Source: JAXGPP01 sp040766885
GTDB lineage: Bacteria > Planctomycetota > Planctomycetia > Pirellulales > Thermoguttaceae
NCBI GenBank assembly: GCA_040766885.1
Contig: JAXGPP010000002.1
Span: forward strand, 186,001 to 250,000
Direction: 5' to 3'
Length of the DNA stretch: 64,000 nt
Shown: positions 1 through 7,744 of the stretch, in pieces
Layout of the letters: each line of letters starts with the position of its first letter
Position numbering within the stretch: the first letter of the stretch is position 1
Notes under the pieces: model-generated
Databases searched by the model: none
Seen by the model: the letters and a program-made list of their open reading frames with translations, nothing else
What the model was told of the DNA's origin: nothing
Position numbers and translations under genes: made by a program

Positions 1-131
1 GGTTGCATGAGCAGTTCCGCGAACGGCTCCACAAACTTCGCCAGCCGCTCCATCACACCACGAAACACATGAGGCGACACTTCGCACTCAGCAAGCATCG
101 CCTCCTTACGCAACTCAAACCGTCGTTCCAT
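1..131 (-). CDS. IS701-family transposase, N-terminal fragment cut by the window edge
   Basis: Only the first 43 codons are visible because the window ends. The reverse strand reads MERRFELRKEAMLAECEVSP and continues through an F-x-G-V-M-E-R-L / F-V-E-P-F-A pattern. This is the opening I associate with IS701-family DDE transposases of planctomycetes. A strong Shine-Dalgarno (CAGGAGG) lies 6-7 bases before the ATG at 131. The catalytic domain would lie to the left of the window. Family assignment rests on memory of the N-terminal pattern only, so it is moderately sure; that it is an IS transposase start is likelier than the exact family. Confidence 0.6.
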   Translation of the reverse strand, partial: MERRFELRKEAMLAECEVSPHVFRGVMERLAKFVEPFAELLMQ

Positions 132-217
132 GACAGCAACCTCCTGAACAAGTCCGTGTCCAGAAAGTCAAATACCAAAACCACTTACGCGCCGCAATAC
201 GGCTTGGGACAGTAAAA
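1..217 (-). mobile_element. Right-hand end of an IS701-like insertion sequence disrupting hsdS
   Basis: The transposase fragment and about 85 bases of noncoding sequence separate the window edge from the point near 218 where HsdS similarity begins abruptly (NGYGKRKGG from about 221). A CTAA at 218-221 fits the YTAR-type 4-base target that IS701 elements are known to duplicate, so I place the element border at about 217. The opposite end is outside the window, so the terminal inverted repeat and the duplication cannot be confirmed. Confidence 0.45.
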
Positions 218-268
218 CTAAATGGCTACGGGAAGCGGAAAGGCGGGCAAGGCGTCCCAACGATAGTC

Positions 269-2635
269 TTGAGGCTTGCCGATATTGGGGATGGCTGCAT
301 TTCATTGGATTCGCCTCGCCGGATCAATTCAGAGGTCGAGGACATCCAAAGGTATGGCTTGAGAACAGATGACTTACTCGCAATCCGAGTAAACGGAAGC
401 CCTGACCTCGTTGGACGTTTTGTTCGAGCGGAGAAAAGCTCTGAGCCAGTCCTGTTTTGTGACCACTTCATTCGGATTCGCCTCATTGAGCCGTCTGCGG
501 CTCGCTATATACGGCTTTGGGCCGATACCAAGGTCACTCGCAACTATATTGACCAGCATAAGGTGTCTAGCGCGGGCCAAAACACGATCAGCCAGGGTTC
601 TCTGGATGGCCTTCCAGTACCGCTTGCTCCCGCCAACGAGCAACGCCGCATTGTCGCCAAGATCGAGGAACTCTTCTCCGATCTGGACGCGGGCATGGCG
701 GCGCTTGAGCGAGTGCGGGCGAATCTCAAGCGTTACCGAGCGGCGGTTTTGAAAGCGGCGGTCGAGGGGCGATTGACTGCCGAGTGGCGCGTAGATGCGG
801 CGTCTCGCCGCGTTTCAAACGGCACTGAGAACCGCGATGTAAGGCCGGCAGAATCGAATGAAGCGGAAAGCGGCGACGGCAACGCGGCGGGACGCCGCGT
901 CTACGACGAGCCACCCGGCCATGGCTGGTTCGATCCGACCGAACCGGTCGCCGATCTGGCGGGCAATCTGCCCCATTGGCGTCAGGAGGCGGTGACGTAT
1001 TTCGTGACTTTCCGGCTGGCCGATTCGCTCCCGCAGGCGAAGCTGCGGCAGTGGCTGGCGGAACGCGACGCGTGGCTGGCCGCGCACCCGAAGCCCTGGG
1101 ACGAGGCCACGCGGCAGGTCTATCACCGCCAGTTCACCGCGCGGCTGGAAAAGTGGCTCGACGCCGGCTACGGTTCCTGCCTGCTGGAGCGCGAAGACGT
1201 GCGGGCAACCGTCGCAAGTGCGCTATTGCACTTCGATGGCGACCGGTATTGGCTCGACGATTGGGTGGTGATGCCCAACCACGTGCATGTGCTGCTGACA
1301 CCGCAGCCGGGCTACGAGTTGTCGCAGATCCTGCACTCGTGGAAGTCGTTTACGTCGCATGAGGTCCGGAGGCTCGTGAGCGGCTGGCAGGGATCGTTGT
1401 GGCAGAAGGAGTCGTTCGATCACATCGTTCGCAGCCCCGACCACCTGGAGCGTTTCCGGGCCTATATCGCCCGCAACCCCGCGGGTCTGGACGCGGCGCG
1501 CTATACCCGAAGCGTAGACGCGGCGTCTCGCCGCAGTCGTGTCGAAGCGGAGGGCCGGCGCCGTGCTGCGGATGGGGCGGATAGAGTCGCTTGCCTGCGG
1601 GGCGACGTTGACGAGGACGGCATAACGCGGCGGGACGACGTTGACGAGGAGGGCATAACGCGGCGGGACGCCGCGTCTACGAATGAGAACGGCCCGGAGT
1701 TGCTCACGCGCATCCTGGCCGAACGCCGCCGCAGGTGGGAACAGGAGCAACTGGCCGCTTTCGCCAAGGCCGGAAAGATCCCGCCCGCCAAATGGAAGGA
1801 GAAGTACAAGGAACCCGCAGGACCGGATTGCACCAAGCTTCCGGCGCTGCCGGAAGGTTGGTGTTGGGCGAGCGTGGAACAGTTGCTTGCTGAACCTTCC
1901 TGCAATGGAATTTCCGTGAAAGGCTCGAACGATCCGCCAGGAATCCCCGCTCTTCGGCTCAGCGCAATGGGCGAACTACAATTTGACTACACCGAGCGAC
2001 GATACATTCCGATCTCCGAGGATACGGCAAACGCTCTCGCAATTCAGGCGGGAGATTTCTTCGTTGCCAGAGGAAATGGATCACTTCACCTCGTCGGTCG
2101 TGGCACCCTCGCCCAAGAGCCTGGCGAAAGAATCGTATTCCCCGACACAATGATACGCCTGCGGTTCGCCTCTGCGGCCATCCTCCGTCAGTTCATCGCT
2201 CGAATATGGTCATCACGGCTCCTTCGCGGCCAGATTGAGCGGAAGGCGAGGACAACCGCAGGCATCTACAAGATATCGCAGCGCGACATCGACGCATTCG
2301 CTATTCCATTGCCACCTATCGATGAACAATCCCAGGTCATCGCCGAAGTCGAACACCGCCTTTCTGTGATCGACGTATCGCAAGCCAGTCTCGAAGCCAA
2401 CGTCAAACGATCTGATCGCCTTCGCCAAGCCATTCTGCGCCGCGCCTTCGAGGGCAAGCTCGTTCCTCAAGGCCCGAGTGACGAACCGGCCGATAAGCTG
2501 CTGGAACGGATCAAGGCGAACCGGACGCGGCTTGCCGAGCGGGGCGACGGGAAGCACAAGCGGCGGGACGCCGCTTCTACGGTAGACGCGGCGTCTCGCC
2601 GAGTAACAAAGGACGGCGGCAGAGCAAGCAGATAG
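269..2635 (+). CDS. hsdS: Type I restriction-modification specificity subunit HsdS, 5'-truncated and carrying an in-frame RAYT transposase domain
   Basis: HsdS supplies DNA target recognition for a type I R-M complex. The frame is open from 134 (stop at 131-133), and HsdS similarity starts at about 221, upstream of the TTG at 269. The protein begins inside target-recognition domain 1 (LAIRVNGSPDLVGRF), so the true N-terminus has been lost to the adjacent IS. The order is: TRD1; a central helix region (EQRRIVAKIEELFSDLDAG ... RLTAEWR, to about residue 174); a foreign segment of about 300 residues with a Y1/HUH transposase domain; then the usual HsdS linker (ELLTRILAERRRRWEQEQL), TRD2 (LPEGWCWASVEQLL) and a second helix region (DEQSQVIAEVEHRLSVID). 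A normal HsdS is about 400-500 residues; this is 788 plus. It precedes hsdM by 81 bases. No hsdR is visible. It may be non-functional because the N-terminal part is missing. Confidence 0.8.
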   Translation: MRLADIGDGCISLDSPRRINSEVEDIQRYGLRTDDLLAIRVNGSPDLVGRFVRAEKSSEPVLFCDHFIRIRLIEPSAARYIRLWADTKVTRNYIDQHKVSSAGQNTISQGSLDGLPVPLAPANEQRRIVAKIEELFSDLDAGMAALERVRANLKRYRAAVLKAAVEGRLTAEWRVDAASRRVSNGTENRDVRPAESNEAESGDGNAAGRRVYDEPPGHGWFDPTEPVADLAGNLPHWRQEAVTYFVTFRLADSLPQAKLRQWLAERDAWLAAHPKPWDEATRQVYHRQFTARLEKWLDAGYGSCLLEREDVRATVASALLHFDGDRYWLDDWVVMPNHVHVLLTPQPGYELSQILHSWKSFTSHEVRRLVSGWQGSLWQKESFDHIVRSPDHLERFRAYIARNPAGLDAARYTRSVDAASRRSRVEAEGRRRAADGADRVACLRGDVDEDGITRRDDVDEEGITRRDAASTNENGPELLTRILAERRRRWEQEQLAAFAKAGKIPPAKWKEKYKEPAGPDCTKLPALPEGWCWASVEQLLAEPSCNGISVKGSNDPPGIPALRLSAMGELQFDYTERRYIPISEDTANALAIQAGDFFVARGNGSLHLVGRGTLAQEPGERIVFPDTMIRLRFASAAILRQFIARIWSSRLLRGQIERKARTTAGIYKISQRDIDAFAIPLPPIDEQSQVIAEVEHRLSVIDVSQASLEANVKRSDRLRQAILRRAFEGKLVPQGPSDEPADKLLERIKANRTRLAERGDGKHKRRDAASTVDAASRRVTKDGGRASR
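791..814 (+). repeat. REP hairpin copy A (GTAG foot), inside hsdS
   Basis: GTAG is followed by an imperfect ATGCGGCG/CGCCGCGT stem around a TCT loop (one T-G pair). It is translated as part of the HsdS linker (V-D-A-A-S-R-R-V). It matches copies B-H in this locus. Confidence 0.8.
881..904 (-). repeat. REP hairpin copy B, inverted, inside hsdS
   Basis: This is the reverse complement of the GTAG-ACGCGGCG-TCC-CGCCGCGT-T consensus, with a perfect 8-bp stem. It faces copy A across 66 bases and lies immediately before the RAYT domain. Its translation is A-A-G-R-R-V-Y-D. Confidence 0.8.
905..1500 (+). mobile_element. RAYT (REP-associated tyrosine transposase, Y1/HUH) domain embedded in the hsdS frame
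   Basis: Translated in the hsdS frame, this stretch gives a full-length Y1_Tnp-type domain. It opens with GHGWFDPTEP and HWRQEAVTYFVTFRLADSLP, carries the metal-binding HUH signature MPNHVHVLL at about 1271-1297, and ends with WQKESFDHIVRS and the catalytic-tyrosine helix FRAYIARNPAGL. These are hallmarks of RAYT proteins, which nick and join REP hairpins at a GTAG foot. GTAG-type REP hairpins flank it at 791-904 and 1514-1680. I see no separate start codon with a Shine-Dalgarno, so it would be made only as part of HsdS unless an internal start is used. Confidence 0.8.
1514..1534 (+). repeat. REP hairpin copy C (GTAG foot), just after the RAYT domain
   Basis: GTAGACGCGGCGTCTCGCCG matches the consensus; the last stem bases have decayed (CGCAGT instead of CGCGTT). 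It is translated as V-D-A-A-S-R-R and lies right of the RAYT catalytic helix. Confidence 0.75.
1603..1668 (+). repeat. 33-bp tandem duplication carrying a partial REP, in frame in hsdS
   Basis: Two 33-base units (1603-1635 and 1636-1668) differ at one base and encode DVDEDGITRRD and DVDEEGITRRD. Each ends with the start of an inverted REP (AACGCGGCGGGA). The 11-codon length preserves the reading frame. Confidence 0.85.
1657..1680 (-). repeat. REP hairpin copy E, inverted, inside hsdS
   Basis: It is identical in 24 bases to copies B and H. With copy C it forms the right-hand inverted REP pair flanking the RAYT domain. Translation is T-R-R-D-A-A-S-T. Confidence 0.8.
2558..2604. repeat. Inverted REP pair F+G at the hsdS 3' end, feet facing each other
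   Basis: Copy F (2558-2580, inverted) ends in CTAC and copy G (2582-2604) begins with GTAG, with one base between. In copy F the stem is AAGCGGCG/CGCCGCTT instead of ACGCGGCG/CGCCGCGT. The paired change keeps the stem intact, which argues that the hairpin itself is selected. Both are translated in the HsdS C-terminal tail. Confidence 0.8.
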
Positions 2636-2680
2636 AACACGTAGGACGGCACGACGCCAAGTCCGCCATAAGACTGAATT

Positions 2681-2704
2681 AACGCGGCGGGACGCCGCGT
2701 CTAC
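2681..2704 (-). repeat. REP hairpin copy H between hsdS and hsdM
   Basis: It is a perfect copy of the inverted consensus, lying 12 bases before the hsdM ATG in the only noncoding gap of the locus. A hairpin here could sit next to the hsdM ribosome-binding region; no good Shine-Dalgarno is visible between it and the ATG. Confidence 0.8.
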
Positions 2705-2716
2705 GAACGAGAACGC

Positions 2717-4204
2717 ATGAGTACCGACACCCAGAACATCGTTAACAAGGCATGGAACTTCGCCCACGTGCTGCGGGACGACGGGCTTTCGTACATGGCC
2801 TACACGGAACAGATCACGTTCCTGCTGTTCCTCAAGATGGCCGACGAATTCAGCCGCCCGCCGTACAATCGCAAGTCGGGCATTCCCGCTTCGCTCGACT
2901 GGCAGAGCCTGCTGCGGCTCGACGGTGACGACCTCGAAACGCACTACCGGCACATCCTGGAAGAACTGGGCAAGAGGGCGGGGATGCTCGGCGAGATCTT
3001 CAAGAAGGCGAAGCCGGAAATCCAAAACCCGGCCCTGCTGCGGCGGCTGATCTCGGAGTTGATCGAGCGCGAGCAGTGGACGCGGATGGAGGCGGACGTC
3101 AAGGGTGACATCTACGAGGGCCTGCTCTCCAAATCGGCCGCCGAATCGCCGAAAGGGGCGGGACAGTATTTCACCCCGCGCGAGCTGATCAAGGGGATCG
3201 TGGACGTGATGCAGCCCTCGGCCGACGACACGATCATCGATCCGGCCTGCGGCACGGCGGGGTTCCTGGTGGCGGCGCACGAATACGTCCTGCGTCACCA
3301 CGGCAAGGACTTGGACAAGGACCAGAAGAAGCACCTCAAGACGGGCTTCGTCTTCGGGTCGGACATCGTGCCGAACACGGCGCGGCTGGCGATTATGAAC
3401 CTGTACCTGCACGGGATTGACGCCGATCCCTGCCCGATCCGCTCGGGCGTGGACAGCCTGGCCAGCCCGCCCGCCGCGCATTACAGCATGGTGATGACCA
3501 ACCCGCCATTCGGGAAGAAGTCGAGCATCACCATCGTCACGGAGGAGGGCGACCTGGAGAAGGAAGATAGCGCCTACGAGCGGCAGGATTTCTGGGTCAC
3601 GACGAAGAACAAGCAGTTGAACTTCCTGCAGCACGTCAAGACGCTGCTCAAGGTCAACGGGCGGTGCGCGATCGTGGTGCCCGACAACGTGCTGTTCGAG
3701 GGTGGGGCCGGGGAGACGGTGCGGCGGAACCTGATGCAGCAGTGCGACGTTCGCACGCTCTTGCGGCTGCCGACGGGAATTTTTTACGCGCAGGGAGTCA
3801 AGGCGAACGTTCTCTTCTTCGACGCCAGGCCCGCGCAGGAGAAGGCGTGGACCAAGAAGCTGTGGGTGTACGACCTGCGGACGAACATGCACTTCACGCT
3901 CAAGCAGAATCCGCTCATGCGGGCCGACCTCGACGAGTTTGTGGAGTGCTACAAGCCCGGCAATCGCCAGCGCCGGAAGCCCACCTGGAGCGAGAAGAAA
4001 CCCGAAGGCCGGTGGCGGGTGTACGACTACGAGGAGCTCATCAAGCGGGACAAGGTGAACCTGGACCTCTTCTGGCTCAAGGATAAGAGCCTGGAAGACG
4101 GCGACGATCTGCCCGATCCGGACGTGATTGCCGAAGAGATCGCCGAGGACCTGGAAACGGCGCTGGAGCAGTTCCGGTCGATTGCGGCAGGATTGAGGGA
4201 GTGA
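2717..4204 (+). CDS. hsdM: Type I restriction-modification DNA methyltransferase subunit HsdM
   Basis: HsdM transfers a methyl group from SAM to adenine N6 at the site chosen by HsdS. The 495-residue protein has the N-terminal HsdM helical domain (about residues 5-130), SAM motif I DPACGTAGFL (about 175-184) and catalytic motif IV NPPF (about 262-265). A typical N6_Mtase tail ends in a coiled region. Length is normal for the short HsdM class. The ATG follows a REP hairpin rather than a clear Shine-Dalgarno. It appears intact, although the upstream hsdS is truncated. No hsdR is seen on either side: the next gene is convergent and unrelated. If hsdR exists it must lie left of the IS. Confidence 0.92.
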   Translation: MSTDTQNIVNKAWNFAHVLRDDGLSYMAYTEQITFLLFLKMADEFSRPPYNRKSGIPASLDWQSLLRLDGDDLETHYRHILEELGKRAGMLGEIFKKAKPEIQNPALLRRLISELIEREQWTRMEADVKGDIYEGLLSKSAAESPKGAGQYFTPRELIKGIVDVMQPSADDTIIDPACGTAGFLVAAHEYVLRHHGKDLDKDQKKHLKTGFVFGSDIVPNTARLAIMNLYLHGIDADPCPIRSGVDSLASPPAAHYSMVMTNPPFGKKSSITIVTEEGDLEKEDSAYERQDFWVTTKNKQLNFLQHVKTLLKVNGRCAIVVPDNVLFEGGAGETVRRNLMQQCDVRTLLRLPTGIFYAQGVKANVLFFDARPAQEKAWTKKLWVYDLRTNMHFTLKQNPLMRADLDEFVECYKPGNRQRRKPTWSEKKPEGRWRVYDYEELIKRDKVNLDLFWLKDKSLEDGDDLPDPDVIAEEIAEDLETALEQFRSIAAGLRE

Positions 4205-4276
4205 ACACATCGCGCCGGATACAGGGCCGCGGCGGTGTGTACGCAGGTATTGGGAGCTGGGAACGGTAGGCCAGAC

Positions 4277-5368
4277 TCACGGCGTTTGTGCCTTACCGGC
4301 GAATGCAGCGTGAAAACGAGGGGACTGGATGCGGCGGCGGTATTCGGCGAGCTGGTCGGGATCGCGCTGGATGTTCCATTGGGTGCCCCACTGGAACCAG
4401 CAGAGGGCTTTGATCTGGGGTGTGGCTTCGATCACGTCGAACAGTTCCTTCACCCACCCGGCATCACCGGCGTACTGGCGGTTCCACTGAGTTTGTTCGG
4501 GGCCGGTGCCGCCTTCGGGAATCATGATCGGTTTGCCGGTCTTGCCGTAGAGTTCGATGAACTGCCGGATGATGTCGCGGGGATTGCGGGAGCTGTAGAT
4601 GTCGATCGCCAGCCAGTCGACGTAGTCGTCACCCGGATAGTAGTCGGGCCAGTCCTTGCCGCCGCTGCGGTCGCCGTTGACGCACCATACCCAGGCTACG
4701 TTGGTGACGCCCGCCTTGCGGAAGCGATCGACCACGTAGCGCCAGTAGGCCACGTAGTCGGCGGCCGTGTTGCGGGTCGGGTCCTTCTTGTAGCCTTCGG
4801 AATACGGGTACCAGTCGCCGTCCATCTCGTGGCTGAGGCGGATGAAGACCGGGTCGCCGAACTCCTTGAGGCCCTTGATCCAGTCGTCGAGGTACCAGTC
4901 GTACTGCCCGGCCACGAGATCCTGCAACCGGGGCGAGCGGCCGCGGTCGGGGTATTCCATCCATGTCCAGGCGATGAGAGGGACCAGCCCGTGCTTGCGG
5001 CTCTCGTCGGCATAGTTTTCGGCGGCGCCGGCACAGCGGCCGCCGTCGGGCGTCTCGTTCATCCAGTGCCAGGTCCGCCATTTGCCGTTCTCCTGGCAAT
5101 GGGCGAACCAGGAGTGGAGCACCAGGGGCGGTTGCTCGCCCGCGACCTTGCGGTAGGCGGCCAGGTTGGCGGCGAACTCCTCAGACCTCCAGTAACCCGG
5201 CAGGCACACGCCGTGGTACGCCTTGCCGTCGGGTGGCTCGAACTTTGCGGGCGGTCGCACCTCGGGTGGAGCGGCTACCAGCAGACTGACCCAGAGGGCG
5301 GGCGCCACCGCGATGGCCGCCGCCCATCGTGACGGAAAAACGGGCTCAACGGAGAGTGTTCGTGTCAT
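4277..5368 (-). CDS. Secreted GH26-like glycoside hydrolase (putative beta-mannanase)
   Basis: A 363-residue protein with a basic N-terminus and hydrophobic stretch (about residues 15-33) that should act as an export signal. The rest reads as a GH26-type (beta/alpha)8 barrel. The acid/base candidate is Glu181 in RLSHEMDGDWYP (the family has a His-Glu pair), and the nucleophile candidate is Glu285 in IPEGGTGP. Tryptophan-rich segments (HSWFAHC, WTWMEYP, CWFQWGTQW) fit a sugar-binding cleft. GH26 enzymes cut beta-1,4-mannans or related beta-glucans; the exact substrate is not deducible. It is convergent with hsdM, with 72 bases between the stops. The start ATG lacks a clear Shine-Dalgarno, as often in planctomycetes. 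Confidence 0.75.
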   Translation of the reverse strand: MTRTLSVEPVFPSRWAAAIAVAPALWVSLLVAAPPEVRPPAKFEPPDGKAYHGVCLPGYWRSEEFAANLAAYRKVAGEQPPLVLHSWFAHCQENGKWRTWHWMNETPDGGRCAGAAENYADESRKHGLVPLIAWTWMEYPDRGRSPRLQDLVAGQYDWYLDDWIKGLKEFGDPVFIRLSHEMDGDWYPYSEGYKKDPTRNTAADYVAYWRYVVDRFRKAGVTNVAWVWCVNGDRSGGKDWPDYYPGDDYVDWLAIDIYSSRNPRDIIRQFIELYGKTGKPIMIPEGGTGPEQTQWNRQYAGDAGWVKELFDVIEATPQIKALCWFQWGTQWNIQRDPDQLAEYRRRIQSPRFHAAFAGKAQTP

Positions 5369-5524
5369 TGAAAAACTCGTGAGATTGTTCTCGTGTCACA
5401 CTCCGCGACACGATCTCGGGCCGATCGGGCGGATTGTCTCCGCTCAGTCTGACTCGCGACGCTCGTGGAGTCAAACCGTTTCGCCGCGCGGCCCCGGAGC
5501 GCTCAAGCCTTCAGAATTGCCCGC

Positions 5525-7606
5525 TCAACTCCGGCCGGTGGAAGACGCGGCGGAAGGAGGGTTCTCGTCTGACTCGCCGGTGGTCGCCGGCCGCAGTCGC
5601 CGCTTCGGCTCGATGCCCGTGCCGGGCACGATCACCGGGCTCGGGGAATTGGCCTCGATCGTCTCCTCCAACTCGTCGGTGTCGATCACTTCCTTCTCGA
5701 TCAGCCGTTCGGCCAAGGCCACCAGCGCTTTCGACCGGTTCTCGAGAATCTGCCGCACCTTGGTCAGCGACTCGTCGACAATCCGCCTGATCTCCTCGTC
5801 GATCTCACGGGCGGTCTGCTCGCTGTGATAGCGCTCGCGGGGGAAATCTCCGCCGCCCCCGGCCAGGAACGGCGACCGCTGGCTCTCGCGGAACGTCACG
5901 CGCCCCAGCCGGCTCATGCCGAAGTCCATCACCATGCTCCGGGCAATGTCGGTGGCCCGCTCCAGGTCGTTCTGGGCGCCAGTGGAGACGTCGTCGAAGA
6001 TCATCTCCTCGGCGATCGTGCCGCCCAGGAGCACCTGGATGCGGCTCTCCAGTTCGCTCTGCGTCATCAGGTAGCGATCACCTTCCGGCCGCTGCAGCGT
6101 GTAGCCCAGCGCCGCCAGGCCGCGCGGGATGATTGATACCTTATGCACCGGGTCCGTGTTCGGCAGGCTGTACGCCACCAGGGCGTGGGCCGCCTCGTGA
6201 TAGGCGACCCGCTGCTTCTCCTCTTCGTTGATGATCCGCTGCCGCTTCTCCAGCCCCGCCGTCACGCGCTCCACCCCTTCGTTGAACTCCTGCATCGTCA
6301 CCGCCGGCTTTCCCTTCCGCGCCGCCAGCAGCGCCGCCTCGTTCACCAGGTTGGCCAGGTCGGCCCCCACGAAACCCGACGTAATCGCCGCTACCTGCTT
6401 CAGGTCCACGGCATCGTCGAGCTTCACGTTCTTGACGTGCACCGTGAGGATCTGCTCCCGCCCGCGGACGTCGGGCCGGTCGACCAGCACGTGGCGGTCG
6501 AAGCGGCCCGGGCGCAACAGCGCCGGGTCGAGCGTCTCCGGCCGGTTCGTCGCCGCCAGCACGATAATGCTCGAATTGGAGTTGAATCCGTCCATCTCCA
6601 CCAGCAGCGCGTTCAAGGTCTGCTCGCGCTCGTCGTGCCCTCCGACAACGCTTGTCCCCCGCGTTTTGCCCAGGGCGTCCAGTTCGTCGATAAACACGAT
6701 GCACGGCGCGCGGTTCTGCGCCTGCTGGAACATGTCGCGGACTCGCGCCGCGCCCACCCCGACGAACATCTCCACGAAATCCGAACCCGAGAGGCTGAAG
6801 AACGGCACCCCCGCTTCGCCGGCGATCGCCTTGGCCAGCAGTGTCTTGCCCGTACCCGGCGGCCCGACCAGCAATACGCCCTTGGGAATCCGGCCGCCGA
6901 GGACGCGGTACTTGTCGGGTGTCTTCAGAAACTCGACCACCTCGCGCAGTTCGTCGACGGCCTCGTCCACTCCCGCCACATCCTGGAACGTGACGCCGAT
7001 GTCCTCCTGGGCGCAAAGCTTCCCGCGGCTGCGGCCGAAAGCCACTGCCCCACCCGCTCCGCCCATCCGCCGCAGCGTGATGATGAACAGCGCGATGCAC
7101 AGCCCGAACAGCAGCAGCCACGGCCCCGACGTCCAGAGGAACCCCGGCGCCGGTTCGCCGGCCACATCGGTGAAGCCAGCCGCCCGGAGCATGCGGAATA
7201 ACTCGCCGCCGTCCTCCTCAAAGCCGCGGCGATTGGTGCGGAACGCTGCTTTCTCCGTCGGTGCCTTCCGCTCGGGGAGCACTTCCTGCCGGGTGACCGT
7301 GCCGCTGATCTCGAACGTGCCGATCCGCAGGTTCGCCAGATCGCTGTAGCGGACCGTCCGTTGTTGGTTCGTCGTCCCTTCCGTCAACTCGATCGCGGCT
7401 TTCGGATTCTTGGCCGGAGCGCCCTGCTCGACAAGTTCCACAAGCTTGCCATAGGGGATCGTGTGCTGCACCCGTGTGCCCAGCACGGCCCACAGCAGGA
7501 AGGCCAGAAAAAGCCCGGCTAGGGCGTAGACGAAGAGATTATTGCCAAGGGGAGGGGATTTTTTGTCGGCGGGCCGGCGCTGCGGCGGCTGCGAGTCGCG
7601 TGACAT
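5525..7606 (-). CDS. ftsH: ATP-dependent zinc metalloprotease FtsH
   Basis: A membrane-anchored AAA+ protease that unfolds and degrades membrane and some soluble proteins. In 693 residues it has a first TM helix (about 24-43), a periplasmic domain, a second TM (about 161-178) and the AAA module with Walker A GPPGTGKT (248-255). Walker B is CIVFIDELDA and the SRH region runs through ATNRPETLDPALLRPGRFD. The zinc protease motif is HEAAH (470-474). Length and order match the family. Differences are a longer than usual periplasmic segment and a short acidic/Ser-rich C-terminus. It is monocistronic by position; a candidate promoter lies about 110-140 bases upstream. Confidence 0.96.
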   Translation of the reverse strand: MSRDSQPPQRRPADKKSPPLGNNLFVYALAGLFLAFLLWAVLGTRVQHTIPYGKLVELVEQGAPAKNPKAAIELTEGTTNQQRTVRYSDLANLRIGTFEISGTVTRQEVLPERKAPTEKAAFRTNRRGFEEDGGELFRMLRAAGFTDVAGEPAPGFLWTSGPWLLLFGLCIALFIITLRRMGGAGGAVAFGRSRGKLCAQEDIGVTFQDVAGVDEAVDELREVVEFLKTPDKYRVLGGRIPKGVLLVGPPGTGKTLLAKAIAGEAGVPFFSLSGSDFVEMFVGVGAARVRDMFQQAQNRAPCIVFIDELDALGKTRGTSVVGGHDEREQTLNALLVEMDGFNSNSSIIVLAATNRPETLDPALLRPGRFDRHVLVDRPDVRGREQILTVHVKNVKLDDAVDLKQVAAITSGFVGADLANLVNEAALLAARKGKPAVTMQEFNEGVERVTAGLEKRQRIINEEEKQRVAYHEAAHALVAYSLPNTDPVHKVSIIPRGLAALGYTLQRPEGDRYLMTQSELESRIQVLLGGTIAEEMIFDDVSTGAQNDLERATDIARSMVMDFGMSRLGRVTFRESQRSPFLAGGGGDFPRERYHSEQTAREIDEEIRRIVDESLTKVRQILENRSKALVALAERLIEKEVIDTDELEETIEANSPSPVIVPGTGIEPKRRLRPATTGESDENPPSAASSTGRS

Positions 7607-7714
7607 TCAGCAGAGATCCTCAAAGATAAGTTAGACGGGTGGCGAGCCATGTCGCCCCCGGGGGGTGCGAAGCGGCAGACGTAAAGCCTGCCCCCGGAGT
7701 GGTACTCCTTTATC

Positions 7715-7744
7715 ATAATAGCTCCTACGGTTTCCCGCCCGCAA
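7715..7744 (-). promoter_or_regulatory. Candidate sigma70-type promoter for ftsH
   Basis: On the reverse strand TTGCGG (7744-7739) and TATTAT (7720-7715) are 18 bases apart, in an AT-rich patch about 110 bases upstream of the ftsH ATG. The match is moderate and planctomycete promoters are poorly defined. Confidence 0.3.

Noticed and set aside
2213..4210. 665-codon open frame on the minus strand opposite hsdM
   Set aside because: It is a shadow of hsdM: the translation is Arg/Val/Leu-rich and reads like a reverse complement of codons, with no domain, while the plus strand has clear methyltransferase motifs.
4235..5332. 365-codon plus-strand frame opposite the GH26-like gene
   Set aside because: High-GC shadow frame (repeated V-x-x-G-A patterns) without motifs; the minus strand has catalytic residues and a signal peptide.
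6228..7349. 373-codon plus-strand frame opposite ftsH
   Set aside because: Ser/Arg-rich shadow of the strongly conserved ftsH.
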